From Streptomyces sp. AM 4-1-1 (GTDB lineage: Bacteria > Actinomycetota > Actinomycetes > Streptomycetales > Streptomycetaceae): DNA of 64,000 nucleotides. The stretch is taken from contig NZ_CP119145.1 of NCBI RefSeq assembly GCF_029167625.1, positions 6,820,001 to 6,884,000 of the forward strand, given 5' to 3'. Position 1 is the stretch's first letter. Each line of letters starts with the position of its first letter. The notes under the pieces were generated by a model. It made no database searches, was not told the DNA's origin, and worked only from the letters and a program-made list of their open reading frames with translations. Below are positions 52,293 through 61,698 of this stretch, piece by piece. The position numbers were made by a program, and so were the translations under genes.

Positions 52293-53129
52293 TCAGACGA
52301 GGCCGGCCCCGCCGAACTCCTCCCACTCGAAGCTGAGTTGACGCGGAGCGGTGGCGCCCGTCGTGGGCCGCCACTCGGACACCTCGACCAGACCCGGGTC
52401 CAGTGGCGTGAGGCCGTTGTCCGCGTAGTAGCCGCGGACGTCGTCCCGGGTGCGGACGCGGCCCCAGTTCCCCTGTGTCTCCTGGTCCATGAAGGAGGAC
52501 ACGAAGTCACGCACCTCCGCGTTCTCGCTGACGAGCTGGCAGATGACCATCACGCTGCCCTTCGGCAGCCTGGCCCGGACCCTCCTGATCAGCTCCGTCG
52601 GCCGGTCCTCGTCGGGGATGCAGTGCAGCACGGACACGAACAGCGCGGCGACAGGTTCGTCCGGATCGATCAGGCGCTCGACCTGCGCGCTGCCGAAGAT
52701 GAAATCGGTGTCCCGCATGTCCGCCTGGAGCACCGCGGTGTTGGCGTTGGTCTCCAGCAGCGCCCCGCCCACGCTCCGTACGATCGGGTCGGTGTCCACG
52801 TACACCACGCGGGCGTCCGGGTCGACGCGCTGGGCGATCTGGTGCACGTTGTCCTGTGTGGGAAGGCCGGAACCGTGGTCGATGAACTGCCTGATCCCGT
52901 GCTCCCGCGCCAGCACCCCGACGACCCGCCGCAGGAAGGCCCGGTTGTTCAGCGCGAGCGTCTTCATGCTCGGCACCTGCTTCAACAGGCTGTCGCACGC
53001 CGTGCGATCGGCCGCGAAGTTGTCCTTCCCGTCCAGGAGATGGTCGTACATCCGAGCGACGCTCGGCAGTTGGACGTCCACTCCGTACGGCAGGTCCCTC
53101 TCAGCGTGCATATGTTCCCCGAACGTCAT
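52293..53129 (-). CDS. SAM-dependent methyltransferase (DUF574 type)
   Basis: A 278-residue protein with the actinobacterial DUF574 pattern: PSVARMYDHLLDGKDNFAAD, the glycine motif FIDHGSGLPT, VVYVDTDPIV and ALFVSVLHCIPD. SAM-binding Rossmann fold; substrates of this large streptomycete family are unknown. It converges on the WhiJ-like gene with a 21-base gap. Confidence 0.85.
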   Translation of the reverse strand: MTFGEHMHAERDLPYGVDVQLPSVARMYDHLLDGKDNFAADRTACDSLLKQVPSMKTLALNNRAFLRRVVGVLAREHGIRQFIDHGSGLPTQDNVHQIAQRVDPDARVVYVDTDPIVRSVGGALLETNANTAVLQADMRDTDFIFGSAQVERLIDPDEPVAALFVSVLHCIPDEDRPTELIRRVRARLPKGSVMVICQLVSENAEVRDFVSSFMDQETQGNWGRVRTRDDVRGYYADNGLTPLDPGLVEVSEWRPTTGATAPRQLSFEWEEFGGAGLV

Positions 53130-53322
53130 GACGAGACCCCGGTCGGAACTCGTCCGGAGCGGGAAAGTCTAGTGGGATTTCAGCGCGCGAACGAGACCAC
53201 GAACGGCTGACACCCCCCGCCTGGGACACGGGCGCGGAGCGGCACGCGGGCCGTGGGGCGTTGTGTGCCCCGCTCACCTGGCACTACGTCAGGAGTTGTG
53301 AAGGCTCAGGGAGTTGATTGAT

Positions 53323-53817
53323 TCAGTGCGCCGTCCGCAGATGGTGGGAGCAGAGAATCGGGCGGGCGTCGTCGGCCCCGCGCAGGGCGAAGAGGAACTC
53401 GCTGTGGGACAGGCCCATCAGGTCCGCCGCCGCCGTGGTCTCCATCCTGAGCCGGCGCCTCAGCACGACGGCGTCGCTCACGCAACGGGTCCTGGGGCAG
53501 CACGACCGGGGGACCCCTCCGCAGCCGGCCATCTCGTCGACGCACTCGCACAGCAGATGCCAGGCGACGGCGGCGGGATGGGGGCATCGCAGAGCGGCGG
53601 CCCAGTTCATGGCGAGAGCGGTCATGGCGTCCTCGACTGCTCGCTCGGCCGGATGACGGGACCCGAGCCGGGCGGTGGCATAGGCGAGGTAGCCGTCGCG
53701 GTAGAGCGTGCGGAACGCCTGGAAGGCCACCACGGCGGTCGGGGAGACCCGTGGCTGGGCGGGCACGCGGTGCCGCGTCGGGGCCCGCAGGGCGGGGACA
53801 GGGTGGTGCGTCGTCAT
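53323..53817 (-). CDS. Sigma-factor-like small protein of unknown function
   Basis: A 164-residue protein. Residues 30-75 (FQAFRTLYRDGYLAYATARL, AVEDAMTALAMNWAAAL) resemble a degenerate sigma region 2; the end (ETTAAADLMGLSHSEFLFAL) resembles a region-4 helix-turn-helix. The middle has several Cys (CECVDEMAGCGGVPRSCCPRTRC). It may be a non-functional or regulatory sigma relative. It lies 17 bases downstream of the zinc-finger XRE gene and probably forms an operon with it. Confidence 0.55.
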   Translation of the reverse strand: MTTHHPVPALRAPTRHRVPAQPRVSPTAVVAFQAFRTLYRDGYLAYATARLGSRHPAERAVEDAMTALAMNWAAALRCPHPAAVAWHLLCECVDEMAGCGGVPRSCCPRTRCVSDAVVLRRRLRMETTAAADLMGLSHSEFLFALRGADDARPILCSHHLRTAH

Positions 53818-53834
53818 CTCGGCCGTCCCCGCCC

Positions 53835-54941
53835 CTACAGATAGGGCTCGGTGGCCAGGTCACCGACGGACGGGTCGTCCGTCATGAGAACGCTGTAGTG
53901 GACCGCTTCCCACAGGGGCTTGAAGTCGGCCGCCCAGCCGCCGAGCGCGGTGACGAGCGCGCCCAGGATCTCCCACTCCGGTACGAGGTCGCCCTGGAGC
54001 ACCTGGGTGACCACCTCCGCGGGCACCTTCCCCTTGCTGCGCCGCTGGACCTGCTGGGGCGTCGGCCGGGCCGCCGCCAGGTGCAGCCCCCGCAGTGCCG
54101 CCTTCAGCGAGGCGATGTGCTCGGTGACCGTCTGCCGGGGCGGCTGGGTGATGCCGTGGGCCACCTCGCACAGTAACCGCAGCTCGCGTGGGTCCTGGCC
54201 GAGAACGTCGGACAGATGGCAGACCAGGTCCCACGAGGGGAGGCGTTCGCCGGACAGGACCCGGGAGATGAAGGACGGGGAGAGCATGGTGTGGTCGGCC
54301 AACTGGCGAATGCTGACGCTGCTCTCGCGGTGGATCTGGGAGAGTGCCGCGGCGAGCCGCCGTCCGGCGGTGACGGGTTCGCGCACGGCCTGCTCGGTCT
54401 GCTCGGCGCGCTCGGCGGATGCGGCCGCCCGCACCGCGCCGTATCCGTCACCGTGGAGCGACGCGACCGCCCTGGGAGTGGGGAGCGGGGTGGCCCTGTG
54501 CACCAGTGCGCGATGGTCGAGGAGCCGCCGCACGCGGTCCGAGCTCCACTTCGTCCTGGCCGTCTCCGATGTGAGGTTGGTGGCCTTGGCCACCTCCTCC
54601 CATTTGGCTCCCCTGGCGCGGCCCTCGGTGACGACGGCGGCCAGGAAGCACCCCACCTCGCTCTCCACGGCGCGGGCCCGCTGCACCAACTCGCCCAACT
54701 CGTCCCCCGCGTAAGCCGCTTCGAGGAGGAACCCGGCCAGCCGGTGCACCTCGGCCGCCAGCTCCTGCCCCAGCGAACGGCGGTCCTCCCCGACGGCGCC
54801 GGCCTTCTCCCGCTCCCGGCGGCGCTGGGCCTGTCGGCGGCAGCTGTCGCCGCAGTACGAACGGCGCCGGCCGGGCCCCGTGACGTCGGGCAGTTCCGTC
54901 CCGCAGAATCCGCACTCACGCCTGGCGGTCTCGCCTCGCAT
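53835..54941 (-). CDS. XRE-family regulator with N-terminal zinc finger
   Basis: A 368-residue protein. N-terminal Cys cluster CGFCG-N15-YCGDSCR (about 10-35) looks like a zinc ribbon. A coiled-helical middle follows, and a HTH around residues 205-235 (IRQLADHTMLSPSFISRVLS, then GERLPSWDLV). The C-terminus is helical. Codon 256 is TTA (54174-54176), so bldA should be needed for full translation. ATG 54941 is the preferred start. Probably a development-linked regulator. Confidence 0.8.
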   Translation of the reverse strand: MRGETARRECGFCGTELPDVTGPGRRRSYCGDSCRRQAQRRREREKAGAVGEDRRSLGQELAAEVHRLAGFLLEAAYAGDELGELVQRARAVESEVGCFLAAVVTEGRARGAKWEEVAKATNLTSETARTKWSSDRVRRLLDHRALVHRATPLPTPRAVASLHGDGYGAVRAAASAERAEQTEQAVREPVTAGRRLAAALSQIHRESSVSIRQLADHTMLSPSFISRVLSGERLPSWDLVCHLSDVLGQDPRELRLLCEVAHGITQPPRQTVTEHIASLKAALRGLHLAAARPTPQQVQRRSKGKVPAEVVTQVLQGDLVPEWEILGALVTALGGWAADFKPLWEAVHYSVLMTDDPSVGDLATEPYL

Positions 54942-56033
54942 GCCGTGCCCCTTCCCCGAGCCGTCCCGCCGGTCGCCCGGAGCGGTGGACGGCCCTCCCT
55001 CGGTTGATTTCTTCACGTCGTACGGGGCCGCTTTTCGTGCGCCGTCACGGGGGGACGACCGGCCGGGCGCGGGCGTGGCCGCCGCTCCGGAGCACGGGCG
55101 GTCCGCACGGGCCCCCGGCAGGCGGCCGGAAGGATCGCTTCCGCGCCCGGACCGGGCTTTCGGGGACACCGGGCCGCCGTTCGGCCGCTCACAGCTCTCC
55201 GCCGGGCACCATGCGCGGGACCGGCGGGGCGGGTGACCCGCCCGGACGCGCCGTGACACCGCCGACACGCGACCGTGCGTAATCCCCGCCGCTTTCGTTA
55301 CCGTCATCACGACCCGGAGACACCACGGTGCTCCGGATCGCACGTCGGAAGGTCATGAGTTTTCCCCTTGGAATCTCGTCACCGGACGAAGTGTGGGAGG
55401 GGGCTTGGTCCTTGGTTCGCCGCCCGGCTCAGGCCCCCTGCCGATCGCGACAGTAACGCGGTCCACCGTCACCCGCCACGCGCCCTGTCGTAATCCTATA
55501 AACCTGCCCGGATACGGGGAGAAAAAGAAAAAACGGGCGAATGGGTGAACGTCTGAGCGAATCAATGATGGGCTCAGCGGGGACGCCTGAAAGAGATTGA
55601 CCGGTCTTTTTCGGAAGTGAATGATCTGTCGCGGATCGACTCATGGGACAGGCGCGGGAATTGCGCTGGTCCTCGTGTCTCACCGGTACTCCGGTGGACA
55701 CCCCCGGCGGTCCGATGCCCTACCCCCGCCGTGCGGCGTGACAGCACGCCGGCGGCCGGCCCGCGCGGACCGTACGCGCCTCCCAAGTGGCCCCTCGTCG
55801 CACGTGTGTTGCCCGCGCGCTGCGGCAATGTGTCGGCAACGTGAAAAGAACCGCGCGACCTGCGTGGTGCCGCCCCCGCCGATCGGCCTCTCCCGCGCCC
55901 CCGGCGGGGTGCGCCGATGACGGCGCCGGCCTGCTCCTGTGCCGAATTGCCCAGGAATCTCATGGACGATTCGGGGAGTTCCGCACCGGGTCCCGGCGCC
56001 CGAGGACGGTGCCGACGGCTCGTCGCAGTCGCG
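54942..56033. other. Large intergenic region, about 1.1 kb
   Basis: No frame here is both protein-like and provided with a ribosome site. A less G+C-rich stretch with A-runs (about 55495-55600) may hold promoters. The region 54985-55340 may contain the promoter of the zinc-finger regulator. Confidence 0.55.
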
Positions 56034-56063
56034 TTGACAGCGTTCTGGCGCCGTGCCTAACTT
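56034..56063 (+). promoter_or_regulatory. Promoter of the leader peptide and ABC importer operon
   Basis: Consensus -35 TTGACA (56034-56039) and -10 TAACTT (56058-56063) with an 18-base spacer. It lies about 100 bases before the leader ORF. Confidence 0.6.
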
Positions 56064-56201
56064 ACCGCCAGACCGGATCCGAGCGTCAGCCGCAAGCCTG
56101 CCTCCACGGTCCGCGGCCCCGACGCCTCGCGGGCCGCAGCAGACATGAAGTCCGCGGCGGCGGAAGAGCGATGGGTGACCGGGATGTACGCAGGTCCGGG
56201 A

Positions 56202-56300
56202 ATGGCCGCGTGGCGACGCCACGGCCGGGTCGCCGCGTTCCTGCGTCGGCACATCGATCTGCACCACGTCAGCAGCGCGCTCTGTCCCGGACAGGGCTGA
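56202..56300 (+). CDS. Putative leader peptide (RRHIDL type) with a near-terminal Cys
   Basis: A short ORF ends FLRRHIDLHHVSSALCPGQG. The RRH-DL-x3-SSA-C pattern is that of the cis-acting leader peptides found before sulfur and transport genes in actinomycetes. The Cys codon near the end suggests control by cysteine supply: ribosome stalling would change folding of the RNA between leader and permease gene. The start is uncertain: ATG 56202, or GTG 56175 with a better ribosome site (GGAAGAG). It was not covered by longer gene calls because it is so short. Confidence 0.65.
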   Translation: MAAWRRHGRVAAFLRRHIDLHHVSSALCPGQG

Positions 56301-56309
56301 AACCGGACC

Positions 56310-56323
56310 CGGACGATCGTCCG
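56310..56323 (+). promoter_or_regulatory. Dyad in the leader-to-permease RNA
   Basis: CGGACGATCGTCCG is a perfect 14-base palindrome nine bases after the leader stop. GGACGGC and GCCGTCC further downstream can also pair. These could be the alternative structures of an attenuator. Confidence 0.35.
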
Positions 56324-56448
56324 AACGCCTCCCACTCGCGAGGACGGCCGTTCCGGGCCCCGGCACACTCCCGCACCACAGGCCGTCCCCGATTCCGTCC
56401 GCAGCCCCGAGGGGCGGCCGGCGTCCTTTCGATTCCGCTGGAGCCCCC

Positions 56449-57468
56449 ATGAGCGAACCACCCATATCCGGAGTGGAGACCGTCGAGAGAACGGTCTCCC
56501 CCGGACCCGACGGCGAGAGACCGTCAACTCCGTCGGAAGAAAAGGAAACTGATTTACCGTCAGCTCAGCGGGTGGTGCCGCTGCGGCATCCCTGGCGCTG
56601 GATCGCCACCGTGGTCGTGGCGGTCGTCGTCGCCCAGATCGTCCACGGTCTGGTGACCAACCCGTTCTACCAGTGGGACCGCTTCCACTACTGGTTCCTG
56701 CGTCCCGTGATCCTCGACGGTCTGCTGATCACGCTCAAGGTCGCCGCCTGGAGCGCTGTCTTCGGACTCCTCGGCGGTGTCCTCCTCGCGCTCGCCAGGC
56801 TGTCGCGGAGCCCCGTACTGCGCGCGGTGAGCTGGGTGTACGTCTGGCTGTTCCGGTCCGTGCCGCTCATCGTCGTACTGCTCTTCCTCTACAACTTCAG
56901 CGCGCTCTACCGGACGTTCAGCCTCGGAGTGCCCTTCGGCCCCGGCTTCGTCAGCTTCAGCGAGTCGACCGTCGCGACGGACGTCGTCGTGGCGGTCGTC
57001 GGACTCAGCCTCAACGAGGCCGCCTACGCCGCTGAAGTGGTGCGCGCCGGACTGCTCTCCGTCGACCAGGGACAGCACGAGGCGGCGTCCGCGCTGGGAC
57101 TCCCCAAGAGCTACCAGTTCACCCGGATCGTCTTCCCGCAGGCACTGCGGGCGATCGTGCCCTCGTACGTCAACCAGCTGATCGGGCTGATCAAGAGCAC
57201 ATCGCTGGTCTTCTACGTCTCCCTCCTCGACCTCTTCGGCCAGGTGCAGAGCATGGGCAGCACCTACCCGGGCGACGTCGTGCCGCTGCTGCTCGTGGCG
57301 ACGGTCTGGTACGTGATCCTGACCAGCGTCGTCTCGTTGATCCAGTTCTACGTGGAGCGGTACTACTCCCGGGGCGCGCTGCGCACCGTACCGCCCACCC
57401 CGTTGCAGAGACTGCGCGCCGGATTCCGCACCCTCCGGGCCCGCCGCCGGATCGGAGCGGCCCTGTGA
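56449..57468 (+). CDS. Polar-amino-acid-type ABC importer permease
   Basis: A 339-residue HisM/TcyB-type permease: a charged N-terminal tail (about 45 residues), five to six membrane segments and the ATPase-contact motif [22 protein letters not shown]. Codon 36 is TTA (56554-56556), within the non-conserved tail. It transports a small polar amino acid or a sulfur-containing relative, given the Cys leader. GGAG is six bases before ATG 56449. The stop overlaps the ATPase start (GTGA). Confidence 0.88.
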   Translation: MSEPPISGVETVERTVSPGPDGERPSTPSEEKETDLPSAQRVVPLRHPWRWIATVVVAVVVAQIVHGLVTNPFYQWDRFHYWFLRPVILDGLLITLKVAAWSAVFGLLGGVLLALARLSRSPVLRAVSWVYVWLFRSVPLIVVLLFLYNFSALYRTFSLGVPFGPGFVSFSESTVATDVVVAVVGLSLNEAAYAAEVVRAGLLSVDQGQHEAASALGLPKSYQFTRIVFPQALRAIVPSYVNQLIGLIKSTSLVFYVSLLDLFGQVQSMGSTYPGDVVPLLLVATVWYVILTSVVSLIQFYVERYYSRGALRTVPPTPLQRLRAGFRTLRARRRIGAAL

Positions 57469-58325
57469 GCGCCGGGAAGGGCGGGACGGACGACGTGGCG
57501 GCCAGGAACGCGCGCGTCGCAGCGGACACCGGCATCGCCCCGGTGGCGGTGCGGGTCCATGGCGCGCACAAGTGGTACGGGGCGCACCGCGTCCTCACGG
57601 ATGTCGACCTCACCGTGGAGGCCGGTCAGGTGACCGTGATCCTCGGCCCCTCCGGCTCGGGCAAGTCCACGCTGCTCCGGGCGATCAACCATCTGGAGAA
57701 GCTCGACATCGGATACGTCAGTGTGGGCGGCGAGCCCATCGGTGTCCGGCACCAGGGGGACCGGCTCAAGGAGATCAGCGAGCGCGCGATCCGCGCCCAG
57801 CGCCGCCGGATCGGGTTCGTGTTCCAGAACTTCAACCTCTTCCCGCACCTGACCGTGCTGGACAACGTGGCCGCGGCGCCGACCGCCACCGGACGCGGAA
57901 CCAGACAGGAGTCACGCGAGCAGGCGCGCGCCCTGCTCGACCGGGTGGGCCTCGGCGACAAGGCGGACGCCTATCCGCGGCAGCTCTCGGGCGGCCAGCA
58001 GCAGCGGGTGGCGATCGCGCGTGCGCTGGCGCTGGAGCCGGGCGTCATCCTCTTCGACGAACCGACCTCCGCACTCGACCCCGAACTGGTCGGCGAGGTG
58101 CTGGCCGTCATCAAGAGTCTCGCCACCAGTGGTACGACGCTGATCGTCGTGACCCACGAGATCGGCTTCGCCCGGGAGATCGCCGATCGGATCGTCTTCC
58201 TCGACGGCGGCCGGATCGTCGAGGAAGGCCCGCCGGAGAAGGTGCTGGACCATCCCGACCACCCGCGGACACGGGAGTTCCTGAGCAAGGTCTTCCCGCC
58301 CGCGTCCGCCGTACCGGCCACCTGA
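57465..58325 (+). CDS. Polar-amino-acid-type ABC importer ATPase
   Basis: A 286-residue ATP-binding subunit with Walker [11 protein letters not shown]-loop [10 protein letters not shown], signature LSGGQQQR, Walker [10 protein letters not shown] and switch His in [11 protein letters not shown] start overlapping the permease stop by 4 bases. A 50-base gap separates it from the binding protein gene. Confidence 0.92.
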   Translation: MSAGKGGTDDVAARNARVAADTGIAPVAVRVHGAHKWYGAHRVLTDVDLTVEAGQVTVILGPSGSGKSTLLRAINHLEKLDIGYVSVGGEPIGVRHQGDRLKEISERAIRAQRRRIGFVFQNFNLFPHLTVLDNVAAAPTATGRGTRQESREQARALLDRVGLGDKADAYPRQLSGGQQQRVAIARALALEPGVILFDEPTSALDPELVGEVLAVIKSLATSGTTLIVVTHEIGFAREIADRIVFLDGGRIVEEGPPEKVLDHPDHPRTREFLSKVFPPASAVPAT

Positions 58326-58375
58326 CCCGCACATCCCCCACGCATTCCCCTTCACCCATGCCCTTGAGGATCAAC

Positions 58376-59398
58376 ATGCCGCACCTCCGTTCCAGAATCG
58401 ACCGTGGCGTCATCGTGACCGCCCTCGTCACCTCCCTCGCCGTCGGCCTCGGCGGATGCGGAAGCGATGACACCGAGTCCACGTCGGCGACCGTCGACGG
58501 GAAGGGCACGGTCGTCGTGGGCGCGCTGTCGAACGGCGCCGCGCAGGAGACCGAGCTGACCGTCCCGGAAGTCGCCGCCATCCGGGCGGAACTGCCGAAG
58601 GACATCGCCGACAAGGGCGAGCTGGTCATCGGACTCGGCCTGCTGCCCACGGGAAGCGCGCCGCTGGGCTACGTCGGCAGCGACCAGAAGACCCTCACCG
58701 GCTCCGAACCCGACCTCGGCCGGCTGGTGGCCTCGGTGCTCGGACTGAAGCCCGTCATGGCGAACACCACGTGGGAGAACATGTTCGTCGGCATCGACAG
58801 CGGCCGGAACGACGTCGGTTTCGCCAACATCACCGTCACCGAACAGCGCAAGGAGAAGTACGACTTCGCCTGCTACCGCAAGGACGACGTCAGCTTCGAG
58901 GTGCCCGAGGACAGCACCTGGAACTTCGACGGCACCCACCGGAGCCTCGCCGGCAGGACCGTCGCGGTGAGCGCCGGCACCAACCAGGAGAAGATGCTGC
59001 TGCGTTGGCAGAGTCAGCTGAAGGCGGAGGGCGGGGCCCCTCTCACGGTCAAGTACTTCCAGGACATCAACAGCACGTACCTGGCCCTGTCGTCCGGCAA
59101 GATCGACGCCTACTTCGGCCCCAACCCGAGCGTCGTCTACCACACCGTGCGGACGGCGAAGACCCGAGCCGCCACCCGGAACGCGGGCAAGGTCTCGGGC
59201 GCGGGCACCACGCTCCAGGGACTGATCTGCGCGACCACGAAGAAGGACAACGGCCTGGCCAAGCCCCTCGCGGACGCCATCAACCACCTGATCAGCACGG
59301 GTCAGTACGGGAAGTGGCTGAAGGCCTGGCACCTGGAGGGCGAAAGCGTCCCCGTCTCCCGCGTCAACCCTCCCGGACTGCCGAGGTCCAACTCATGA
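58376..59398 (+). CDS. ABC importer substrate-binding lipoprotein
   Basis: A 340-residue SBP (type II, polar amino acids). Signal with lipobox VGLGGCGSD (Cys about residue 24) followed by a Ser/Thr-rich spacer. The mature part has LVIGLGLLPTGSAPLGYVGS, GSEPDLGRLVASVLGLKP, RNDVGFANITVTEQRKEKYD and LSSGKIDAYFGP. It delivers substrate to the permease. GAGGA lies six bases before ATG 58376. The stop overlaps the acetyltransferase start (ATGA). Confidence 0.9.
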   Translation: MPHLRSRIDRGVIVTALVTSLAVGLGGCGSDDTESTSATVDGKGTVVVGALSNGAAQETELTVPEVAAIRAELPKDIADKGELVIGLGLLPTGSAPLGYVGSDQKTLTGSEPDLGRLVASVLGLKPVMANTTWENMFVGIDSGRNDVGFANITVTEQRKEKYDFACYRKDDVSFEVPEDSTWNFDGTHRSLAGRTVAVSAGTNQEKMLLRWQSQLKAEGGAPLTVKYFQDINSTYLALSSGKIDAYFGPNPSVVYHTVRTAKTRAATRNAGKVSGAGTTLQGLICATTKKDNGLAKPLADAINHLISTGQYGKWLKAWHLEGESVPVSRVNPPGLPRSNS

Positions 59399-60201
59399 CC
59401 ACGGATGTCCGCGACACGGCCGACGGCGCGTCCGAAGGGACCACCGGGGCAGCCGTGTCCGCCGGCCTCCGGCCGCCGGACCGGTCCGGCACACCGGGCG
59501 GGCGGCGGGAGGCCCCGCCGCGCACACTCGACAACCCGGCCTGGGCCGCGCTGACCGGCTCGCACCGCCGTCTGTCGCAGCGCGTCGGCGCCGCCGCCCG
59601 CTACCACCCCGACGTGGCACCCTTCGTCGCGCTCGCCGACCCCTTGGACCCGCGCGGCTGGCAGGACCTGGCCGCACTGGTCGGGCCGGGCACCTCCTTC
59701 ACCCTCGCCGGAGTCCACGCCGTACCCGCAGGCTGGGAGATCCTGCACGAGGTGGAAGGCGTCCAGCTGATCGCCACGTCGCTGCGCGGCGGACCCGACC
59801 CCGAGGCGGTGCGTCTCGGCGCCGCCGACGTGCCGGAGATGCTGGACCTGGTGGCCAGGACGCGGCCGGGGCCGTTCCTGCCGCGGACCGTGGAACTCGG
59901 CGCGTACCACGGCATCCGACGCGACGGCCGTCTCGTCGCCATGGCGGGGGAGCGGCTGCGCCCGCCGGGCTGGACGGAGATCAGCGCCGTGTGCACCGAC
60001 GAGGCCCACCGCGGGGAGGGCCTGGCCACCCGTCTGGTCCGTCATGTCGCGGACGGAATCCGTGAGCGGGGGGACAGGCCGTTCCTCCACACATCGGCCG
60101 CCAACACCCGTGCCGTCCGGCTCTACGAGTCACTGGGCTTCAGCCTCCGCCTCAGGCCCCGCTTCCGCACGCTCCGGTCCCCGGGGGCGCCCCGGTCCTG
60201 A
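59395..60201 (+). CDS. GNAT-family N-acetyltransferase
   Basis: A 268-residue protein with a long N-terminal part (about 1-140) of no recognised family and a C-terminal GNAT domain. The acetyl-CoA motif is VCTDEAHRGEGLATRLVRHV and the end has NTRAVRLYESLGF. The FR47-like pattern suggests acetylation of a small molecule. Its coupling to the importer (ATGA overlap) suggests that the imported compound, or a toxic product of it, is N-acetylated in the cytoplasm. Confidence 0.85.
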   Translation: MTTDVRDTADGASEGTTGAAVSAGLRPPDRSGTPGGRREAPPRTLDNPAWAALTGSHRRLSQRVGAAARYHPDVAPFVALADPLDPRGWQDLAALVGPGTSFTLAGVHAVPAGWEILHEVEGVQLIATSLRGGPDPEAVRLGAADVPEMLDLVARTRPGPFLPRTVELGAYHGIRRDGRLVAMAGERLRPPGWTEISAVCTDEAHRGEGLATRLVRHVADGIRERGDRPFLHTSAANTRAVRLYESLGFSLRLRPRFRTLRSPGAPRS

Positions 60202-60252
60202 ATCCGGCCGGACGACGCACCGGGACGCCGAAGGGACCGGCCTGACCTCGTC

Positions 60253-61698
60253 TCAGAGGAGCGGCGTCCGGCGGACGAAGACATCGGGATATCCGTTGGT
60301 GTCCCCCGACGGCAGGGCGCCGTCCTCCGCTGTGAACAGCAGGGTGGTGCCGAGTGCGTCGACCGAGGGTTCGTACGGCTCGGTGGTCTGCGGACTTTCC
60401 GGGACGTAGGCCAGTTCCGTACGGCCGGTCAGGAGGTTGTGGCGGAAGAGGTCGGCCCGTCCGTTGGTGTCCCCGGGCACCAGATTGTCCGAAGTGGAGG
60501 TGAAGTAGACCCACCGGCGGTCCGCGCTCATGACGCCGCCGCTGTCGTCACCGTTGCCCTCGGCGCCGCCGATGCCCTTGCCGACCACCGCCGTCGTGCC
60601 CGTCCGCAGGTCGTGGGCACAGACGATGTATCGATGGGTGATGATGGACCTCTCGTCTATCTCCCAGCCGTTGAAGACGACGTGGCGGCCGTCGGGGGCG
60701 ATCGTGCCGCTCACGACGCCGAGCAGCCTGCCGTCCGGTGCCACGCTCGCACCACGGACGTGCCCGGTGCGCAGGTCGTACACGTAGAGGGGGTACAGAC
60801 GGGGCTTCATGATCTCCGCGTCGGCCCGCGCACCGGCGGGGCCCGTGCCGGGTCCGGTGTCCGGCGAGGCGCCGGCGTCCTCCTCCGGGTCGTCCGGGTC
60901 CGGTTCGTCGGCCGTGAGCAGGTTGGTGGCCTTGGAGATGAACGTGACGCTCTGTCCGTCCGCGCTGATTCCCGGCTGCCTCGACGCCTGATCGGCGCGC
61001 GAGCCGTCGGCTCCGATACTGGCCACGTGGGTGACACCGGTCCCGCGGTCGGTGACGACGATGCTTTCCTTGGGCCGGCCCTCTCCGGGCACGAGGTCCG
61101 ACCGGGTGGTCTCGTAGGCGACGTACCGTCCGTTCCAGCTGATCGTGGGGTTCGCGGCCAGGCCGCCCTTGGAGTCCGGTGGCACCGTGCCCGGGGTGAT
61201 CCTTTCCGTGCGCCCCGTCACGCGGTCGTGCACGTAGATGTCCTGTGTCTCGTTGGTGTCCCCGGGAGTCAGACTGTCGTCGTCCGAGGCGAACGTCACG
61301 TACCGGCCGTCACCGCTGATCGCGCCCTCGGACGCGCCGGAGGCGGACTGACCACCGTCAGCGCCCACGCTGACGCGCTTGGTGGTCCCGGTCCACAGAT
61401 CCCGGACGAACAGGTCCCACGTGCCGTTCGTGTCCCCGGACACGAGGTTGTCCGCGTCCGACGAGAACAGCGCGTAACGGCCGTCCGTACTCAGCCCTTC
61501 CGAGTACGAGGCGCCGTTGGGCTGCGCGCCGCCGGGGGCCACGCTCACCCGGACGGTGCGGGGAGCCGCCGGGGAGGCCGCCGCGGGCAGCGTCGCCCCC
61601 GCCAGGACCACCGCCGTCAGGGCGCAGCCGCCCAGGACCGCCCGCCGCCGAGCGCCGCCCCGCCCCCGTCCTCCGCCGGTCGCAGGTCTCCACGTCAT
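60253..61698 (-). CDS. Secreted TolB-like beta-propeller protein
   Basis: A 481-residue protein with a twin-arginine-like signal region (GGARRRAVLGG, then a hydrophobic stretch and AAAS). At least six repeats contain SADGRY or similar followed by VFSSDADNLVSGDTNG-like segments (DTNGTWDLFVRD, DTNETQDIYVHD, DTNGRADLFRHN, DTNGYPDVFVRR). These are WD40-like/TolB propeller blades. The DTNG loops may bind calcium. It is a cell-surface or secreted binding protein; ligand unknown. GAGGAGG precedes ATG 61698. Confidence 0.85.
   Translation of the reverse strand: MTWRPATGGGRGRGGARRRAVLGGCALTAVVLAGATLPAAASPAAPRTVRVSVAPGGAQPNGASYSEGLSTDGRYALFSSDADNLVSGDTNGTWDLFVRDLWTGTTKRVSVGADGGQSASGASEGAISGDGRYVTFASDDDSLTPGDTNETQDIYVHDRVTGRTERITPGTVPPDSKGGLAANPTISWNGRYVAYETTRSDLVPGEGRPKESIVVTDRGTGVTHVASIGADGSRADQASRQPGISADGQSVTFISKATNLLTADEPDPDDPEEDAGASPDTGPGTGPAGARADAEIMKPRLYPLYVYDLRTGHVRGASVAPDGRLLGVVSGTIAPDGRHVVFNGWEIDERSIITHRYIVCAHDLRTGTTAVVGKGIGGAEGNGDDSGGVMSADRRWVYFTSTSDNLVPGDTNGRADLFRHNLLTGRTELAYVPESPQTTEPYEPSVDALGTTLLFTAEDGALPSGDTNGYPDVFVRRTPLL

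Noticed and set aside
55574..56465. Open frames in the large intergenic region
   Set aside because: They lack ribosome sites and protein-like segments; only the short leader ORF at 56202-56300 has a recognisable pattern.
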